A stretch of 64,000 bases of DNA from Gilvimarinus xylanilyticus (GTDB lineage: Bacteria; Pseudomonadota; Gammaproteobacteria; Pseudomonadales; Cellvibrionaceae), in NCBI RefSeq assembly GCF_024195295.1, contig NZ_JAMFTH010000002.1:1-64000 (forward strand), in the 5' to 3' direction. Positions within the stretch are counted from its first letter, which is position 1, and each line of letters begins with the position of its first letter. The notes beneath the pieces were generated by a model that saw only the letters and a list, made by a program, of their open reading frames with translations, was not told the DNA's origin and did no database searches. A program made the position numbers and the translations under genes. Positions 24,175-34,787 of the stretch are shown here, in pieces.

Positions 24175-24290
24175 TTTTACCCACCAAGCCACGCAGGGCC
24201 TATCGCCACTGGACAAGTGGCGGGCAAACGGTAGAATGTGCCCCTTTGCGGCGAGACCGCCAACGGACTTTATAACCCAGAGTTGATACT

Positions 24291-24815
24291 ATGACTTCAT
24301 TCGTCCAGAAAAGCTCATATAACACCGAAGAGCTGCTCGAATGCGGCCACGGGCGCATGTTTGGCCCGGGCAACGCCCAATTACCTATCCCCAATATGCT
24401 GATGCTGGACCGCATTGCGCATATCAGCGAAACGGGCGGCGAGTTTAACAAGGGCGAAATTGTCGCCGAATTGGATATCAGCCCCGACCTGTGGTTTTTT
24501 GACTGCCACTTTCCCGGCGACCCGGTCATGCCTGGCTGCCTGGGTCTGGATGCCATGTGGCAGCTGGTAGGCTTTTTCCTCGCCTGGAAAGGCAACCCGG
24601 GTCGCGGCCGCGCCCTCGGCTGTGGTGACGTAAAATTCACCGGGCAGATTCTACCCACCGCCAAAAAGGTGAGCTATCACATCAACCTCAAGCGAGTGAT
24701 TGAGCGCAAGCTGATTATGGGCATCGCCGATGGCCGGGTCAGCGTCGACGGAAAAGATATCTACTTTGCCAAGGATTTGCGGGTAGGCTTGTTCTCCAAC
24801 ACCGATTCTTTCTAA
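24291..24815 (+). CDS. fabA: 3-hydroxydecanoyl-ACP dehydratase/isomerase FabA
   Basis: Dehydrates 3-hydroxydecanoyl-ACP and isomerises trans-2- to cis-3-decenoyl-ACP, the branch point to unsaturated fatty acids. The product has 174 residues, a typical length. Catalytic His73 ([15 protein letters not shown]) and Asp87 (LGLDAMW) correspond to E. coli His70 and Asp84. It is followed 138 bp later by fabB, the conserved fabA-fabB arrangement of many gammaproteobacteria. No FabR-like palindrome was found upstream by eye. Confidence 0.97.
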   Translation: MTSFVQKSSYNTEELLECGHGRMFGPGNAQLPIPNMLMLDRIAHISETGGEFNKGEIVAELDISPDLWFFDCHFPGDPVMPGCLGLDAMWQLVGFFLAWKGNPGRGRALGCGDVKFTGQILPTAKKVSYHINLKRVIERKLIMGIADGRVSVDGKDIYFAKDLRVGLFSNTDSF

Positions 24816-24953
24816 TAACAGCAACTTCGCCTTATTGCGGCACTAAACTTACCCCACCAGGTCCAAGGCCACTGCCCTGTCACGTCACAGGCTGTGCCAT
24901 AATGCCCAAGGGCAATGGAGCTGTACGGGTTAAGTAATATGAAGAGGTAGCCT

Positions 24954-26168
24954 ATGAAACGCGTTGTAGTTACCGGTATGGGTATTGTCTCGTGCCTGGG
25001 TAATGATAAAGCCACTGTTCTCGACGCCCTGCGCGAGGGCAAATCCGGTATTAAGCACCAGCCGGCTTACGAAGAGATGGGCTTTCGTTCCACCGTAGCG
25101 GGCTCGGTGGACATTGACCTGAAAGAGCACATCGACCGCAAAGCCCTGCGCTTTATGGGCGATGCCGCCGCTTTCGCCTATATTTCCATGGAGCAGGCGA
25201 TTCGCGATGCGGGACTGAGCGAAGAACAGGTCTCTAACGAGCGCACCGGTATTATTATGGGTTCGGGCGGCGCGTCGTCGCAAAATCTGGTAGAGGCGGC
25301 CGATGTACTGCGCGAGCGCGGCCTAAAGCGCGTGGGCCCCTACCGCGTGACCCAAACCATGGGCAGCACCACCTCGGCCTGTCTGGCCACGCCTTTCAAA
25401 ATCAAAGGCGTTAACTACTCCATTTCCTCAGCCTGCGCCACCAGCGCCCACTGTATTGGCAACGCCATGGAGCTGATTCAACTGGGTAAGCAAGATGTGG
25501 TCTTTGCCGGCGGCGGCGAAGAAGAGCACTGGTCACTGACCTGCCTGTTCGACGCCATGGGCGCCCTGTCGACCAAATACAACGACACCCCCGATCAGGC
25601 CTCGCGCGCTTACGACGCCAACCGCGACGGCTTTGTCATCGCCGGTGGCGGTGGCTGCCTGGTACTGGAAGAGCTGGAACACGCCAAGGCGCGCGGCGCC
25701 ACCATATACGGTGAAGTGGTCGGCTATGGCGCGACCTCAGACGGCTACGATATGGTCGCCCCCTCGGGCGAGGGCGCCGAGCGCTGCATGCGCCAGGCCA
25801 TGGCCACCGTTGAGGGCGACATCGATTATATTAACTCCCACGGCACCAGCACCCCGGTGGGCGATCTGGCCGAACTTAAAGCCATCCGCAGCACCTTCGA
25901 CAAGGTGCCGGCCATCAGCTCCACCAAGTCGCTAACCGGCCACTCGCTAGGCGCCACCGGCGTGCAAGAGGCGATTTACTCGCTGCTGATGATGGAGCAC
26001 AAATTTATCTGCGGCTCGGCCAATATTAGCGAACTGGACCCCGAAGCAGACGGCATGAACATCGTCCGCGAGCGTCAGGATGGGGTAGAACTAAACCGCA
26101 TTCTGTCCAATAGCTTTGGTTTCGGCGGCACCAACGCCTGCCTGGTGTTCCAGCGCTATAGCGACTGA
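24954..26168 (+). CDS. fabB: 3-oxoacyl-ACP synthase I FabB
   Basis: Beta-ketoacyl-ACP synthase that elongates the cis-3-decenoyl intermediate made by FabA. The 404-residue protein has the Cys-His-His triad: Cys161 in [11 protein letters not shown], His near 297 in [12 protein letters not shown], and His near 332 in [11 protein letters not shown]. The C-terminus has the glycine-rich [14 protein letters not shown] loop. A GAAGAGG ribosome binding site precedes the start. It lies with fabA on the same strand; the 138-bp gap may hold a separate promoter. Confidence 0.97.
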   Translation: MKRVVVTGMGIVSCLGNDKATVLDALREGKSGIKHQPAYEEMGFRSTVAGSVDIDLKEHIDRKALRFMGDAAAFAYISMEQAIRDAGLSEEQVSNERTGIIMGSGGASSQNLVEAADVLRERGLKRVGPYRVTQTMGSTTSACLATPFKIKGVNYSISSACATSAHCIGNAMELIQLGKQDVVFAGGGEEEHWSLTCLFDAMGALSTKYNDTPDQASRAYDANRDGFVIAGGGGCLVLEELEHAKARGATIYGEVVGYGATSDGYDMVAPSGEGAERCMRQAMATVEGDIDYINSHGTSTPVGDLAELKAIRSTFDKVPAISSTKSLTGHSLGATGVQEAIYSLLMMEHKFICGSANISELDPEADGMNIVRERQDGVELNRILSNSFGFGGTNACLVFQRYSD

Positions 26169-26196
26169 TATCCCAAGGCGACCAGGGACGGTCACC

Positions 26197-27069
26197 TCAG
26201 CTGTTACCCCCACCCTCACGATGTAACCACTGCTTTACGATGGGCAGCAAATAAGTCCTCCAGGTACGTGTCTGCACCCCGAAATCGTTACGTACCCGCA
26301 AACCGCTTAATAGCGCACTGACCGGTGTGCCCTCGGGGGCGCGATCCTCTAGGTGCCATTGGGGCTCGGGGCCTTGGTAATCTTGCTGCTTGAGCGCCTC
26401 CCACAAGTGTTCGGCAAACTCCACCTCGGTACACGCATCGCCAGAGCTGTAGTGGTAGATGCCCCAGCAATCGGCGCCACTGTTAATCTGCTTAACCAGT
26501 GCCACAATAATCCGCGCCAGATCCGACAGCGCCGTAGGCGCGCCGCGCAACCGGGCATTGAGCTGCCAGGGTTGCTTTTGTTGCAATGCCTCCATCAAGC
26601 GGGTGAGCAGGTTATCGCCGTAACTGCCGATAACCCAGCTGGTGCGCAGAATTAACGACCGAGCCTGCGCCTCTGTCACCGCGCTTTCAGCGGTTAAAAA
26701 GGCACGGCCTACGTCGCTATTGGGTTCGGGCGTATCTTTTTCCGAGTGCTTGCTTTTGTTGTCATCGCCAAACACCCGGTAGCTGGATAACTGTATTAGC
26801 GGGACATTCAAGCGCGCACATACGCGGCTGATATTCTGCGCCGCCGCTACCAACAACTCGGCGTCGATCGAGGCGGGGCTATCGCCCCACCCTAAATTAT
26901 TAATCACCATGGCGGGGCGCTGGGCGCTGATGTACTCATCCACCACCTCGGCGTTTTGCCAATCAAGCTGCTGCGCGCGAGGCTGCAACAAGTTAAAAGG
27001 TTCGCGCTCCAGCTCGTGCTCCAGCGCAACCCCCAAAGCCTGCTGAGAGTCGGTTAACAAGAGTTTCAA
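26197..27069 (-). CDS. RmlD-like sugar-nucleotide reductase homologue, active site degenerate
   Basis: A 290-residue protein with the layout of dTDP-4-dehydrorhamnose reductase (extended short-chain dehydrogenase fold): a beta-alpha-beta N-terminus, PAMVINNLGWGDSPASID near 52-69, LIQLSSYRVFGDD near 91-103, and a DTPEPNSDVGRAFLTAES segment. In RmlD that last segment normally holds the catalytic YxxxK. Here residues 120-124 read VGRAF, so both Tyr and Lys appear missing. The N-terminal GxxGxxG loop is also replaced (LLTDSQQALG). It may be a pseudoenzyme with a binding or regulatory role. It converges on fabB, with 28 bp between them. Confidence 0.75.
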   Translation of the reverse strand: MKLLLTDSQQALGVALEHELEREPFNLLQPRAQQLDWQNAEVVDEYISAQRPAMVINNLGWGDSPASIDAELLVAAAQNISRVCARLNVPLIQLSSYRVFGDDNKSKHSEKDTPEPNSDVGRAFLTAESAVTEAQARSLILRTSWVIGSYGDNLLTRLMEALQQKQPWQLNARLRGAPTALSDLARIIVALVKQINSGADCWGIYHYSSGDACTEVEFAEHLWEALKQQDYQGPEPQWHLEDRAPEGTPVSALLSGLRVRNDFGVQTRTWRTYLLPIVKQWLHREGGGNS

Positions 27070-27249
27070 AATTTAGTTCTCACGGTTGCTATTTACCCCA
27101 TTATCACACATCCCCGCACCCACCAGCCAAGCCTTTGCCGTTATTGCGCGGTTGTGCACCCACAGCTTTACACGGTTGCGGTAACATAGTGCTTCCAAAT
27201 CAAAAAGCGACCCAACACCGTGCCCAGCGCCGTCAAATTTGCCACCGAT

Positions 27250-28629
27250 ATGCCAGCTTGTTCCCTCGTACGCACCTTTATCTTATTAAGTCTTCTTGCG
27301 GTGAACAGCGCCCGCGCCCAAGCGCCTGACCTACCCGATGGTTGGCATTCGGGCTACGCTACCGAAACGGTTTACAACAGCCGAGTCTTTTGGGTAGAGG
27401 CGGGTAAACAGCACAAAGAAACCGTTATTTTGATTCACGGCCTGGGGCAAAAGGGCTGGCGTGATTGGCGCCAATTGATCCCACCGCTAGCCGAAGAGTA
27501 TCGCGTGCTGGCAATCGACTTGCCTGGCTTTGGGCGCTCGGATAAACCTGCGGCCAAATACTCACCCGAAAACTACGCTCGAGTGTTAGACGCGCTGGTA
27601 ACGGATGCGGGCATCGGCAGTTTTCGGCTTATCGGCCATTCCATGGGTGGCAATGTTGCGCTGCGCTACGCCACCCGATACCCGCAAAAAGTACAGCGCC
27701 TGGTGCTGATCAGCGCCGCCGGTATTCTCGAGCGCAGTACCTTCGCCCAACACTCCGCCGCCCTACCGCTGGAAACCGATATGTTTCCCAGCCTGCAACA
27801 GCTGCCACCGAGTCTGCGCGAGGGCATGAGCGAAATGGTGCGCACCCTGGGCGGAGGACTTTTACGCTGGGATGCGCTGCCCAATCCCGACCAACTGCTG
27901 AACGCCAGCGACGCCACCTGGGCGACCGCCCTGCAGGGCCGCCCCAACTTAAACGCCGCCTTGGCACTGGTACAGGAGGACTACAGCCGCGACTTAACCG
28001 ACCTGCAAGTTCCCAGTTTAATTCTCTGGGGCGAAGACGACCCGGTTACTCCGCTGCGCACCGGCCAACTGTTGGACGGCCAAATCCCCGACTCACAATT
28101 AATCACCTTTACCGGTATGGGGCATATGCCCCTTAACCATCCCGATCAAGTGTACCCACCCCTGCAAAATTTTTTGCACGGAGAATTGACCGGTCGGGCA
28201 CGCGCGATAACAGGCAAAAACCATGGCGATTACCACTGCCACAATCAAAACGATCTTACCCTGACAGGACACTACCGAAACATTCGTATAGAAGACTGCA
28301 ACAACATAAAGCTCGAAAACCTTAAGGCCCAATCGATTTATATTCGCGACGCCAATGTCAGCATGCTGAACGTTTCCATTACCGCACCGGGTACAGGCTT
28401 GCAGATAGAAAGCTCAAACCTCCAGGCCACCAATTTACATGTCGAGGCACAGCAAGCGCTGGTCGTCAGCGACAGTCATATCGATATTGCCGGGGGGAAA
28501 TTAACGGGCACAAAATCGGGGCTTAGCACACAGACCGCATCGCGGTTTGTGTTTTCGGTGAGCCAGATCATAGAGCCTTCTAAGGCTCGCTATATGCACG
28601 GGGTATATAAGTTCGGCAAGGCTCCGTAA
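27250..28629 (+). CDS. Secreted alpha/beta-hydrolase with an extra C-terminal repeat domain
   Basis: The start at 27250 gives 459 residues and a good signal peptide (residues 1-23, ending in ARA); the longer frame from 27220 adds ten polar residues. The hydrolase domain (about 30-310) has the oxyanion motif ILIHGLGQKG, nucleophile elbow IGHSMGGN, acid in WGEDDPVTP and base His in GMGHMPLNHP. The last about 130 residues (from HGDYHCHNQNDLTLTGHY) consist of short alternating strands (NIRIEDCNNIKLENL, SIYIRDANVSMLNVSI), suggestive of a parallel beta-helix fold. That fusion is unusual for this family. The hydrolase substrate is unknown; an ester of a surface or polymeric material is possible. Confidence 0.8.
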   Translation: MPACSLVRTFILLSLLAVNSARAQAPDLPDGWHSGYATETVYNSRVFWVEAGKQHKETVILIHGLGQKGWRDWRQLIPPLAEEYRVLAIDLPGFGRSDKPAAKYSPENYARVLDALVTDAGIGSFRLIGHSMGGNVALRYATRYPQKVQRLVLISAAGILERSTFAQHSAALPLETDMFPSLQQLPPSLREGMSEMVRTLGGGLLRWDALPNPDQLLNASDATWATALQGRPNLNAALALVQEDYSRDLTDLQVPSLILWGEDDPVTPLRTGQLLDGQIPDSQLITFTGMGHMPLNHPDQVYPPLQNFLHGELTGRARAITGKNHGDYHCHNQNDLTLTGHYRNIRIEDCNNIKLENLKAQSIYIRDANVSMLNVSITAPGTGLQIESSNLQATNLHVEAQQALVVSDSHIDIAGGKLTGTKSGLSTQTASRFVFSVSQIIEPSKARYMHGVYKFGKAP

Positions 28630-28709
28630 GGCGGTTTAAGCACTTGCAAGTGGACTAAGTGCGCATCCAACATGGTGACAAAACCAAAACGAAAGTCACC
28701 CCAACGATG

Positions 28710-29504
28710 CTAACTTTTTTTGCGACTCAAACGACGTAAACGCTGCGCCGACCGCTCCCAGAGCTTTTGCCCCTGGGGTGCGTTTTCTTCTAAGTCCCTG
28801 TCTACGGTCTGCGCTTTTGCCAATTGGCGGCGCAGCTTTTCACGGGTTTCCTCGGGCACTTCCACGGGCGGGTTTAGGCTGTCGACTTCGTGCAGAATTA
28901 ACCGCCCCATACGATCCAAAACATCGTCGTTGATTTGCGAGGCACGGTAACTGTAGCTTTGCACCCCCGGACGAGCAAAATTTTTAAGCAGCACCGCAAT
29001 GGCTTTATTTTCCGGCTCCACCTGAATGCGCATAGCCAGTTGCAGCGGCCCTTCCAAAGTAAAACGCGCGCTTTGTAAGCGGTGATTGTGATTCAGCTGA
29101 TCGCGGCGGTGATACTTAAAACCATAGCTTTGCAGATAATTAACATAGGCATCAATGGCGGCGCGATCACTCAGCTCGTACTCGGCGGGGTCAATTAACT
29201 GCGCGGCAACTCTGACATCCAGCTGGCGCGGATTGGCCGAACTGTCGATGACCAATTTATAGGCGCTTTGGTTTAATTCAATCGGCGTGGTGCGATCGGG
29301 CGTTAACGGATAGGCAATGGTTCGTTCGGGTTGAACATAATTGATTTGCTTGATCAACTCATCTAAATACTCAAGCACCTGTAGCATTACCGGGCGCAGG
29401 TTTTGTTCGTAGTATTCCAGCTCGGCCGCCCGGCGTTCGGCCTCCTGGGCCTCGGCGGTGCGTAAGGTTTCAGCCTGTTGTTTTAACTCGTCCAGAATTC
29501 CCAT
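28710..29504 (-). CDS. Conserved-looking cytoplasmic protein of unknown function
   Basis: A 264-residue soluble protein that I cannot assign. It opens with a charged helical stretch (about 1-55, rich in Glu, Ala and Arg, likely coiled coil). A mixed alpha/beta middle follows (about 60-215), and a strongly basic C-terminal tail ends RLRRLSRKKS. There is no signal peptide or membrane helix. It lies just downstream of ssb on the same strand, but the ssb terminator lies between, so it probably has its own promoter in 29505-29576. It has a good ATG start and codon use like its neighbours. Confidence 0.75.
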   Translation of the reverse strand: MGILDELKQQAETLRTAEAQEAERRAAELEYYEQNLRPVMLQVLEYLDELIKQINYVQPERTIAYPLTPDRTTPIELNQSAYKLVIDSSANPRQLDVRVAAQLIDPAEYELSDRAAIDAYVNYLQSYGFKYHRRDQLNHNHRLQSARFTLEGPLQLAMRIQVEPENKAIAVLLKNFARPGVQSYSYRASQINDDVLDRMGRLILHEVDSLNPPVEVPEETREKLRRQLAKAQTVDRDLEENAPQGQKLWERSAQRLRRLSRKKS

Positions 29505-29576
29505 GGCTCATCCACTGTGCTATTCACCCTGCGCATTTTAACCCTAGTTGGCGGCTAATTTCACGTTCACTCCCAC

Positions 29577-29606
29577 AAAAAAGGCCGCACTCATGTGCAG
29601 CCTTTT
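29577..29606 (-). terminator. Rho-independent terminator of ssb
   Basis: Read on the minus strand, AAAAGGCTGCAC-ATGA-GTGCGGCCTTTT forms a long stem with one mismatch and runs into further T residues (TTTTTTG). It begins 24 bp after the ssb stop. Confidence 0.85.
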
Positions 29607-29629
29607 GCAGACGAACAACGTTCTAAACG

Positions 29630-30187
29630 TTAAAAAGGAATATCATCGTCAAAGCTATCAAACCCACCGGCCGGAGGCTGAGGCTGCTGGGGTTGTTGCG
29701 GCGGCTGTTGTGGCTGCTGAGGTTGCCCTTGGGGCTGGTTAAAACCGCCCGCCGCGGCCGCTGCAGCGGCCGGAGCGCCGTAGTTTTGCTGGCTACCCTG
29801 AGCGCCATAGCCACCCTGACCACCACCGTAGCCGCCATCACCGCCGCCGCGCGAATCCAACATTTGCATTTCACCCGCGACAATTTCGGTGGTGTAACGG
29901 TCTTGTCCGTCCTGGCCCTGCCACTTACGGGTACGCAGTGAGCCTTCAATATAAACCTTCGAACCTTTGCGCAAATACTCGCCGGCAATTTCCGCCAAGC
30001 GGTTAAAGAACACCACTCGGTGCCACTCGGTGCGCTCCTGGGGCTGGCCAGTGTTCTTGTCTTTCCACTGGTCTGAGGTCGCCACACTGATATTGGTTAC
30101 GGCGCCGCCTGAGGGCATGTATTTGGTATCCGGGTCCTGGCCCAGATTCCCCACCAGAATCACTTTATTGACGCCACGCGATGCCAT
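29630..30187 (-). CDS. ssb: Single-stranded DNA-binding protein
   Basis: A 185-residue SSB. The N-terminal OB fold (about 1-112) opens [20 protein letters not shown] and includes [20 protein letters not shown] Gly/Gln/Pro-rich disordered linker (about 113-175) leads to the acidic tip DDDIPF that recruits replication and repair partners. The coding of the Gln-rich tract uses repeated CAGCAACC-type units, an internal low-complexity run that could vary by slippage. It lies in the ssb - MFS - uvrA block shared with pseudomonads. No LexA box was found in front of it or of uvrA. Confidence 0.97.
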   Translation of the reverse strand: MASRGVNKVILVGNLGQDPDTKYMPSGGAVTNISVATSDQWKDKNTGQPQERTEWHRVVFFNRLAEIAGEYLRKGSKVYIEGSLRTRKWQGQDGQDRYTTEIVAGEMQMLDSRGGGDGGYGGGQGGYGAQGSQQNYGAPAAAAAAAGGFNQPQGQPQQPQQPPQQPQQPQPPAGGFDSFDDDIPF

Positions 30188-30278
30188 ACTTGTCTCCTGA
30201 GAATCTTGTCTTTAATCGCACACTTTAACACACAGGCTCTGATATTGATCCGGCAATCAGCCTGCCGAGTTAAATGCG

Positions 30279-31640
30279 CTAAGTGTCAGCTAATAAACGG
30301 GTGATCTCGGCCCGGTCTACCCGGCGCGAATCCACCTTCAAGTAAATCATATCTTCGCCGGGTACAATCAGCACCTCGGCCACCCCTTTCTGGGCCGCCA
30401 GCTTTTGCTCGACCCACTCGGGGCTGCGCCCGGCCAGGGGAATTAAAATACTGGCCAAATAACGCGGTGGCGCCATGGCGCGCGCCGCCAGCCACCACAA
30501 CCCGGTAACCAGCGCGCAGACGCCCAAAACCTGCGAAACTCCGCCCGACTGATACAAGATACCGCCCACTGCCCCGCCGCAAAAGGCGCCCAGAAACTGC
30601 GCCGTAGAATAAATACCCGTAGCGGTCCCCTTAGACCCCGCCGGCGCCAGCTTGCTTACCAGCGACGGCAAGGTGGCCTCTAACAGGTTAAAGGCCATAA
30701 AAAAGCCGAACAAGCCCACCAGCCACCAGCCCAACGCCTTAGGCACCAGCGCCAGCCACACCAGCGACAGCCCCAGCAGGCCAATGGCGAGCAAAAACAC
30801 CGGTTTCATTTTGCGGCGCTTTTCGGCGATGATAATAAAGGGAAGCATGGCGATAAACGAACCACCCAATATCGGCAGATAAATGAGCCAGTGATAACCC
30901 GGCGCCACCCCCAGCGGCCCACCCAGCATTAAAGGCACCACCACAAAGCTCGCCATAAGCACAAAATGCAGCGCAAAAATGCCCGCATCCAGCCGCAACA
31001 ATTCTTTGTTCTTCAGGGTTTGCCACAACAGCTGCGGCACCGCCCCCGACTCGCGCCGCCGAGTATTGCTCGTGGCCACGCTGGGTACCACCCACAGCAC
31101 AATGGCAATACCCACCAGGCCCAGCAGCGCAGTCAACCAAAAGATTAAGCTCAAGCCTCCCAAGCCTGCCAGCGCCGGCCCCAGCACCAAGGCCAAAGCA
31201 AATGACACCCCGATAGAGGCACCGATACTGGCCATAGCCTTGGTGCGGTTTTCGTCCGAGGTTAAATCTGTCACCAGCGCCATAACCGCGCTGGCGATGG
31301 CGCCGCCGCCTTGCAGCAAACGGCCGATAATCAGCCCCCAGATACTGTCCGCCAGCGCGGCGATGACCGAACCCAGCATAAATATCAGCAGCCCCGCGAT
31401 AATCACGGGCTTGCGTCCTAACTTATCGGATAAAACCCCAAAGGGTATTTGCAGCAGCGCCTGCGAGGCCCCGTACGCCCCCAGCGCCAAACCCAGCAGC
31501 GCCGCGCTGGCACCGGAATAGCTGGGCCCGTACACACTTAACACCGGCAACACCATAAACAGCCCCAGCATCCGAAACGCGTACAGCGACGAAAGCGCAG
31601 AGACCGAGCGGCGTTCAAATGTCGACAGACTGGGGGTCAC
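30279..31640 (-). CDS. MFS transporter with C-terminal YAM-like domain (YajR-like)
   Basis: A 453-residue, 12-helix major facilitator protein. The motif-A loop between helices 2 and 3 reads GVLSDKLGRKPVI (about 67-79), and LLQGGGAIASAVMALVTDLT is typical of drug:H+ antiporters. After the last helix a soluble domain of about 60 residues (from RYLASILIPLAG to the end) matches the YAM domain layout of E. coli YajR. The substrate is unknown. It is divergent from uvrA across 129 bp and precedes ssb on the same strand, an order conserved in many Pseudomonas-like genomes. Confidence 0.85.
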   Translation of the reverse strand: MTPSLSTFERRSVSALSSLYAFRMLGLFMVLPVLSVYGPSYSGASAALLGLALGAYGASQALLQIPFGVLSDKLGRKPVIIAGLLIFMLGSVIAALADSIWGLIIGRLLQGGGAIASAVMALVTDLTSDENRTKAMASIGASIGVSFALALVLGPALAGLGGLSLIFWLTALLGLVGIAIVLWVVPSVATSNTRRRESGAVPQLLWQTLKNKELLRLDAGIFALHFVLMASFVVVPLMLGGPLGVAPGYHWLIYLPILGGSFIAMLPFIIIAEKRRKMKPVFLLAIGLLGLSLVWLALVPKALGWWLVGLFGFFMAFNLLEATLPSLVSKLAPAGSKGTATGIYSTAQFLGAFCGGAVGGILYQSGGVSQVLGVCALVTGLWWLAARAMAPPRYLASILIPLAGRSPEWVEQKLAAQKGVAEVLIVPGEDMIYLKVDSRRVDRAEITRLLADT

Positions 31641-31769
31641 AGTTAAACCTTAACCGAGTAGGGGTATAAAAGAGCGAGATTCTAACAGAAATTCAAACGC
31701 GCCGAACCCGCCCCCGACCGTGCAATTACCGTATAATGAACGGTTTTTGAACGAATCACAGGTGAGCTT

Positions 31770-34592
31770 TTGGATACCATCTACGTTCGCGGGGCCCGCA
31801 CCCACAACCTAAAGAACATCGACCTGGATATCCCCCGGGATAAGCTGGTGGTGATTACCGGCTTGTCGGGTTCGGGTAAGTCGTCCCTGGCCTTTGACAC
31901 CCTCTACGCCGAGGGCCAGCGCCGCTATGTAGAATCTCTGTCTACCTACGCGCGTCAGTTTCTGTCGATGATGGAAAAGCCCGACGTCGACCATGTTGAG
32001 GGGCTAAGCCCCGCCATTTCCATCGAGCAAAAATCCACCTCCCACAACCCGCGCTCGACCGTGGGCACCATTACCGAGATTTACGACTACCTGCGCCTGC
32101 TGTTCGCCCGGGTGGGCGAGCCGCGCTGCCCGGACCACGATATTCCCCTGGCGGCCCAGACGGTCAGCGAAATGGTCGATACCGTGCTGGCCCAGCCCGA
32201 AGGCACCAAGCTGATGCTGCTGGCGCCAGTGGTTCGCGACCGCAAAGGTGAGCACTTACACACACTGGAAAGCCTAAAGCGCGAGGGCTTTATCCGCGCC
32301 CGCATTGATGGCCTACTGGTCGATCTGGACGATGCCCCCAAACTGGATAAAAAGAAAAAGCACAGCATTGATGTGGTGGTAGACCGCTTTAAGGTGCGCG
32401 ACGATTTACAGGTGCGCCTGGCGGAATCCTTTGAAACCGCGCTGAACCTAACCGACGGTATTGCCGCCATCAGTTATATGGACGGCGAGGCCGAGGACCG
32501 GGTGTTCTCGTCCAAGCACGCCTGCCCGGTGTGCGACTACAGCTTAAGCGAGCTGGAGCCGCGCCTGTTTTCGTTTAACAACCCGGCGGGCGCCTGCCCC
32601 ACCTGTGATGGCCTGGGAGTTAAGCAGTTTTTTGATACCAGCAAGGTAGTGCTCTACCCCGACGCGTCCCTCGCCCAGGGCGCCATCCGCGGTTGGGACA
32701 AGCGCAACATCTACTACTTTCATATGCTGACCTCGCTGGCGCAGCACTACGACTTTGATGTCGACACCGCCTGGCAAGACCTGGCCCCCACCCAGCAAGA
32801 GGTGATTTTATACGGCTCGGGTAACGACTCCATCGCCTTTAAATACGTCAACGAGCGCGGCGATGTGATTCAGCGCAATCACACATTTGAGGGGGTGATC
32901 CCCAACCTGGAGCGCCGCTACCGCGATACCGAATCGGCCAGTGTGCGCGAGGATTTAGCGCGCTTTTTATCCACCCAAAGCTGCCCCTCGTGCAATGGCA
33001 CCCGCCTGCGCCGCGAGGCGCGCCATGTGTTTGTGGACGAAAAGACGTTGCCCCACATGGTAGAAATGCCCGTGGGTGAGGCCCACAGCTACTTCGAGGC
33101 ACTGGAATTTGAAGGCGCCCGCGCCGGTATTGCCGAAAAAATTCTCAAAGAGCTGCGCGACCGCTTCCGCTTTTTGGTGGACGTGGGGCTTAACTATTTA
33201 ACCCTGAATCGCAGCGCCGACACCCTGTCCGGCGGCGAGGCCCAGCGCATTCGCCTTGCCAGCCAAATCGGCGCTGGGCTGGTGGGGGTTATGTATATTC
33301 TGGATGAGCCCTCCATTGGTCTGCACCAGCGCGACAACGAACGCCTGCTCAGCACCCTCACCCACCTGCGCGACTTGGGCAACACCGTGATTGTGGTGGA
33401 GCACGACGAAGACGCGATTCGGCTCGCCAACCACGTTATCGACATAGGCCCGGGCGCTGGGGTGCACGGCGGTCAGGTGATAGCCGAGGGCACCGTAGAC
33501 GATATTATGGCCCACCCGGATTCACTCACCGGGCAGTATTTATCGGGCCGCAAAACCATCCCCGTGCCCGCCAAGCGCACCCCGGTTAAGCAAGACAAAC
33601 TGTTAACCATTAAAGGCGCGCGCGGCAACAATCTGCAAAAGGTTAACCTGACCCTGCCCTTAGGCATTATGACCTGCGTAACCGGGGTATCCGGCTCGGG
33701 TAAATCCACCTTAATTAACGCCACCCTGCACCCCATTGCCGCCACTGAATTAAACGGCGCCACCACCTTAAAAGCCGCGCCCTACGATTCGATTACCGGC
33801 ATGGAGCACTTGGACAAGTGCGTCGACATAGACCAGAGCCCCATTGGCCGCACGCCGCGCTCCAACCCCGCCACCTACACGGGTATTTTTACCCCGGTGC
33901 GCGAGCTGTTTGCCGGCACCCCCGAGGCCCGTTCGCGCGGTTACAAGGCCGGGCGCTTTAGCTTTAATGTAAAAGGCGGACGCTGCGAAGCCTGTCAAGG
34001 CGACGGCGTCACCAAAGTGGAAATGCACTTTTTGGCAGACGTGTATGTGCCCTGCGACATCTGTAAAGGTAAGCGCTACAACCGCGAAACCTTAGAGGTA
34101 AAATACAAAGGCAAAAACATTCACGAGGTGCTGGAACTTACCGTCGAAGAGGGGCGCGAGTTCTTTGACGCAATTCCCTCGGTGGCCAACAAGCTGCAAA
34201 CCCTGATGGATGTGGGGCTGTCTTATATTCGCTTGGGGCAAGCCGCCACAACTTTGTCCGGCGGCGAGGCCCAGCGGGTTAAACTGGCAAAAGAATTATC
34301 CAAACGCGACACCGGCAAAACCCTGTATATTCTGGACGAGCCCACCACCGGCCTGCACTTTGGCGATATTCAACTGCTGCTGGATGTACTGCACCGGCTG
34401 CGCGACCAGGGCAATACCATTGTAGTCATTGAACACAACCTGGACGTGATAAAAACCGCCGACTATATCGTCGACCTGGGCCCCGAGGGCGGCAGCGGCG
34501 GGGGCCAAATTATTGCCACCGGCACCCCGGAAGAGGTCGCGCAAAACAAAGCCTCTTACACCGGGCACTTTTTAAAATCCATGCTCGGCTAA
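31770..34592 (+). CDS. uvrA: UvrABC excinuclease subunit A
   Basis: ATPase that finds bulky DNA lesions and loads UvrB in nucleotide excision repair. The product has 940 residues, the usual length. Both ABC modules are complete: Walker [15 protein letters not shown] (about 31-44) and [14 protein letters not shown] (about 640-653); signatures [12 protein letters not shown] and [12 protein letters not shown]; zinc-finger pairs CPVC/CPTC and CEAC/CDIC. Translation probably starts at TTG 31770, which gives the conserved N-terminus [19 protein letters not shown]; no ATG is available there. A TATAAT hexamer lies at 31732-31737. No LexA box is visible upstream, unlike E. coli uvrA. Confidence 0.97.
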   Translation: MDTIYVRGARTHNLKNIDLDIPRDKLVVITGLSGSGKSSLAFDTLYAEGQRRYVESLSTYARQFLSMMEKPDVDHVEGLSPAISIEQKSTSHNPRSTVGTITEIYDYLRLLFARVGEPRCPDHDIPLAAQTVSEMVDTVLAQPEGTKLMLLAPVVRDRKGEHLHTLESLKREGFIRARIDGLLVDLDDAPKLDKKKKHSIDVVVDRFKVRDDLQVRLAESFETALNLTDGIAAISYMDGEAEDRVFSSKHACPVCDYSLSELEPRLFSFNNPAGACPTCDGLGVKQFFDTSKVVLYPDASLAQGAIRGWDKRNIYYFHMLTSLAQHYDFDVDTAWQDLAPTQQEVILYGSGNDSIAFKYVNERGDVIQRNHTFEGVIPNLERRYRDTESASVREDLARFLSTQSCPSCNGTRLRREARHVFVDEKTLPHMVEMPVGEAHSYFEALEFEGARAGIAEKILKELRDRFRFLVDVGLNYLTLNRSADTLSGGEAQRIRLASQIGAGLVGVMYILDEPSIGLHQRDNERLLSTLTHLRDLGNTVIVVEHDEDAIRLANHVIDIGPGAGVHGGQVIAEGTVDDIMAHPDSLTGQYLSGRKTIPVPAKRTPVKQDKLLTIKGARGNNLQKVNLTLPLGIMTCVTGVSGSGKSTLINATLHPIAATELNGATTLKAAPYDSITGMEHLDKCVDIDQSPIGRTPRSNPATYTGIFTPVRELFAGTPEARSRGYKAGRFSFNVKGGRCEACQGDGVTKVEMHFLADVYVPCDICKGKRYNRETLEVKYKGKNIHEVLELTVEEGREFFDAIPSVANKLQTLMDVGLSYIRLGQAATTLSGGEAQRVKLAKELSKRDTGKTLYILDEPTTGLHFGDIQLLLDVLHRLRDQGNTIVVIEHNLDVIKTADYIVDLGPEGGSGGGQIIATGTPEEVAQNKASYTGHFLKSMLG

Positions 34593-34601
34593 CCCCGTAT
34601 T

Positions 34602-34628
34602 GACATTACCCGGCCATCGGGTAATGTC
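34602..34628 (+). terminator. Hairpin after uvrA (probable terminator)
   Basis: A perfect 11-bp stem, GACATTACCCG / CGGGTAATGTC with loop GCCAT, lies 9 bp after the uvrA stop. The following TATTCT is only a weak U-tract. A second hairpin, CGAGTGCC / GGCACTCG (34689-34709), lies further on, before rnk. Confidence 0.6.
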
Positions 34629-34787
34629 TATTCTATGCTTTCGGCCCATTTTTACATGTGGAGGCTTTGCCCCACCTTCCCCTCCTAACGAGTGCCCTTT
34701 CGGCACTCGCGCCCCCGTACACCTGCTATTTACGTTTAGCGCCCGGCAAACGCCCGGCGCTGTTTTACCGTTTAGGGGATTTTTATT

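Noticed and set aside
24877-24890. CTGT-CACGTC-ACAG between fabA and fabB as a LexA box
   Set aside because: The spacing is N6, not the N8 required for gammaproteobacterial LexA, and fabB is not an SOS gene.
31641-31769. LexA box in the uvrA promoter region
   Set aside because: No CTGT-N8-ACAG or near match is present, although E. coli uvrA has one.
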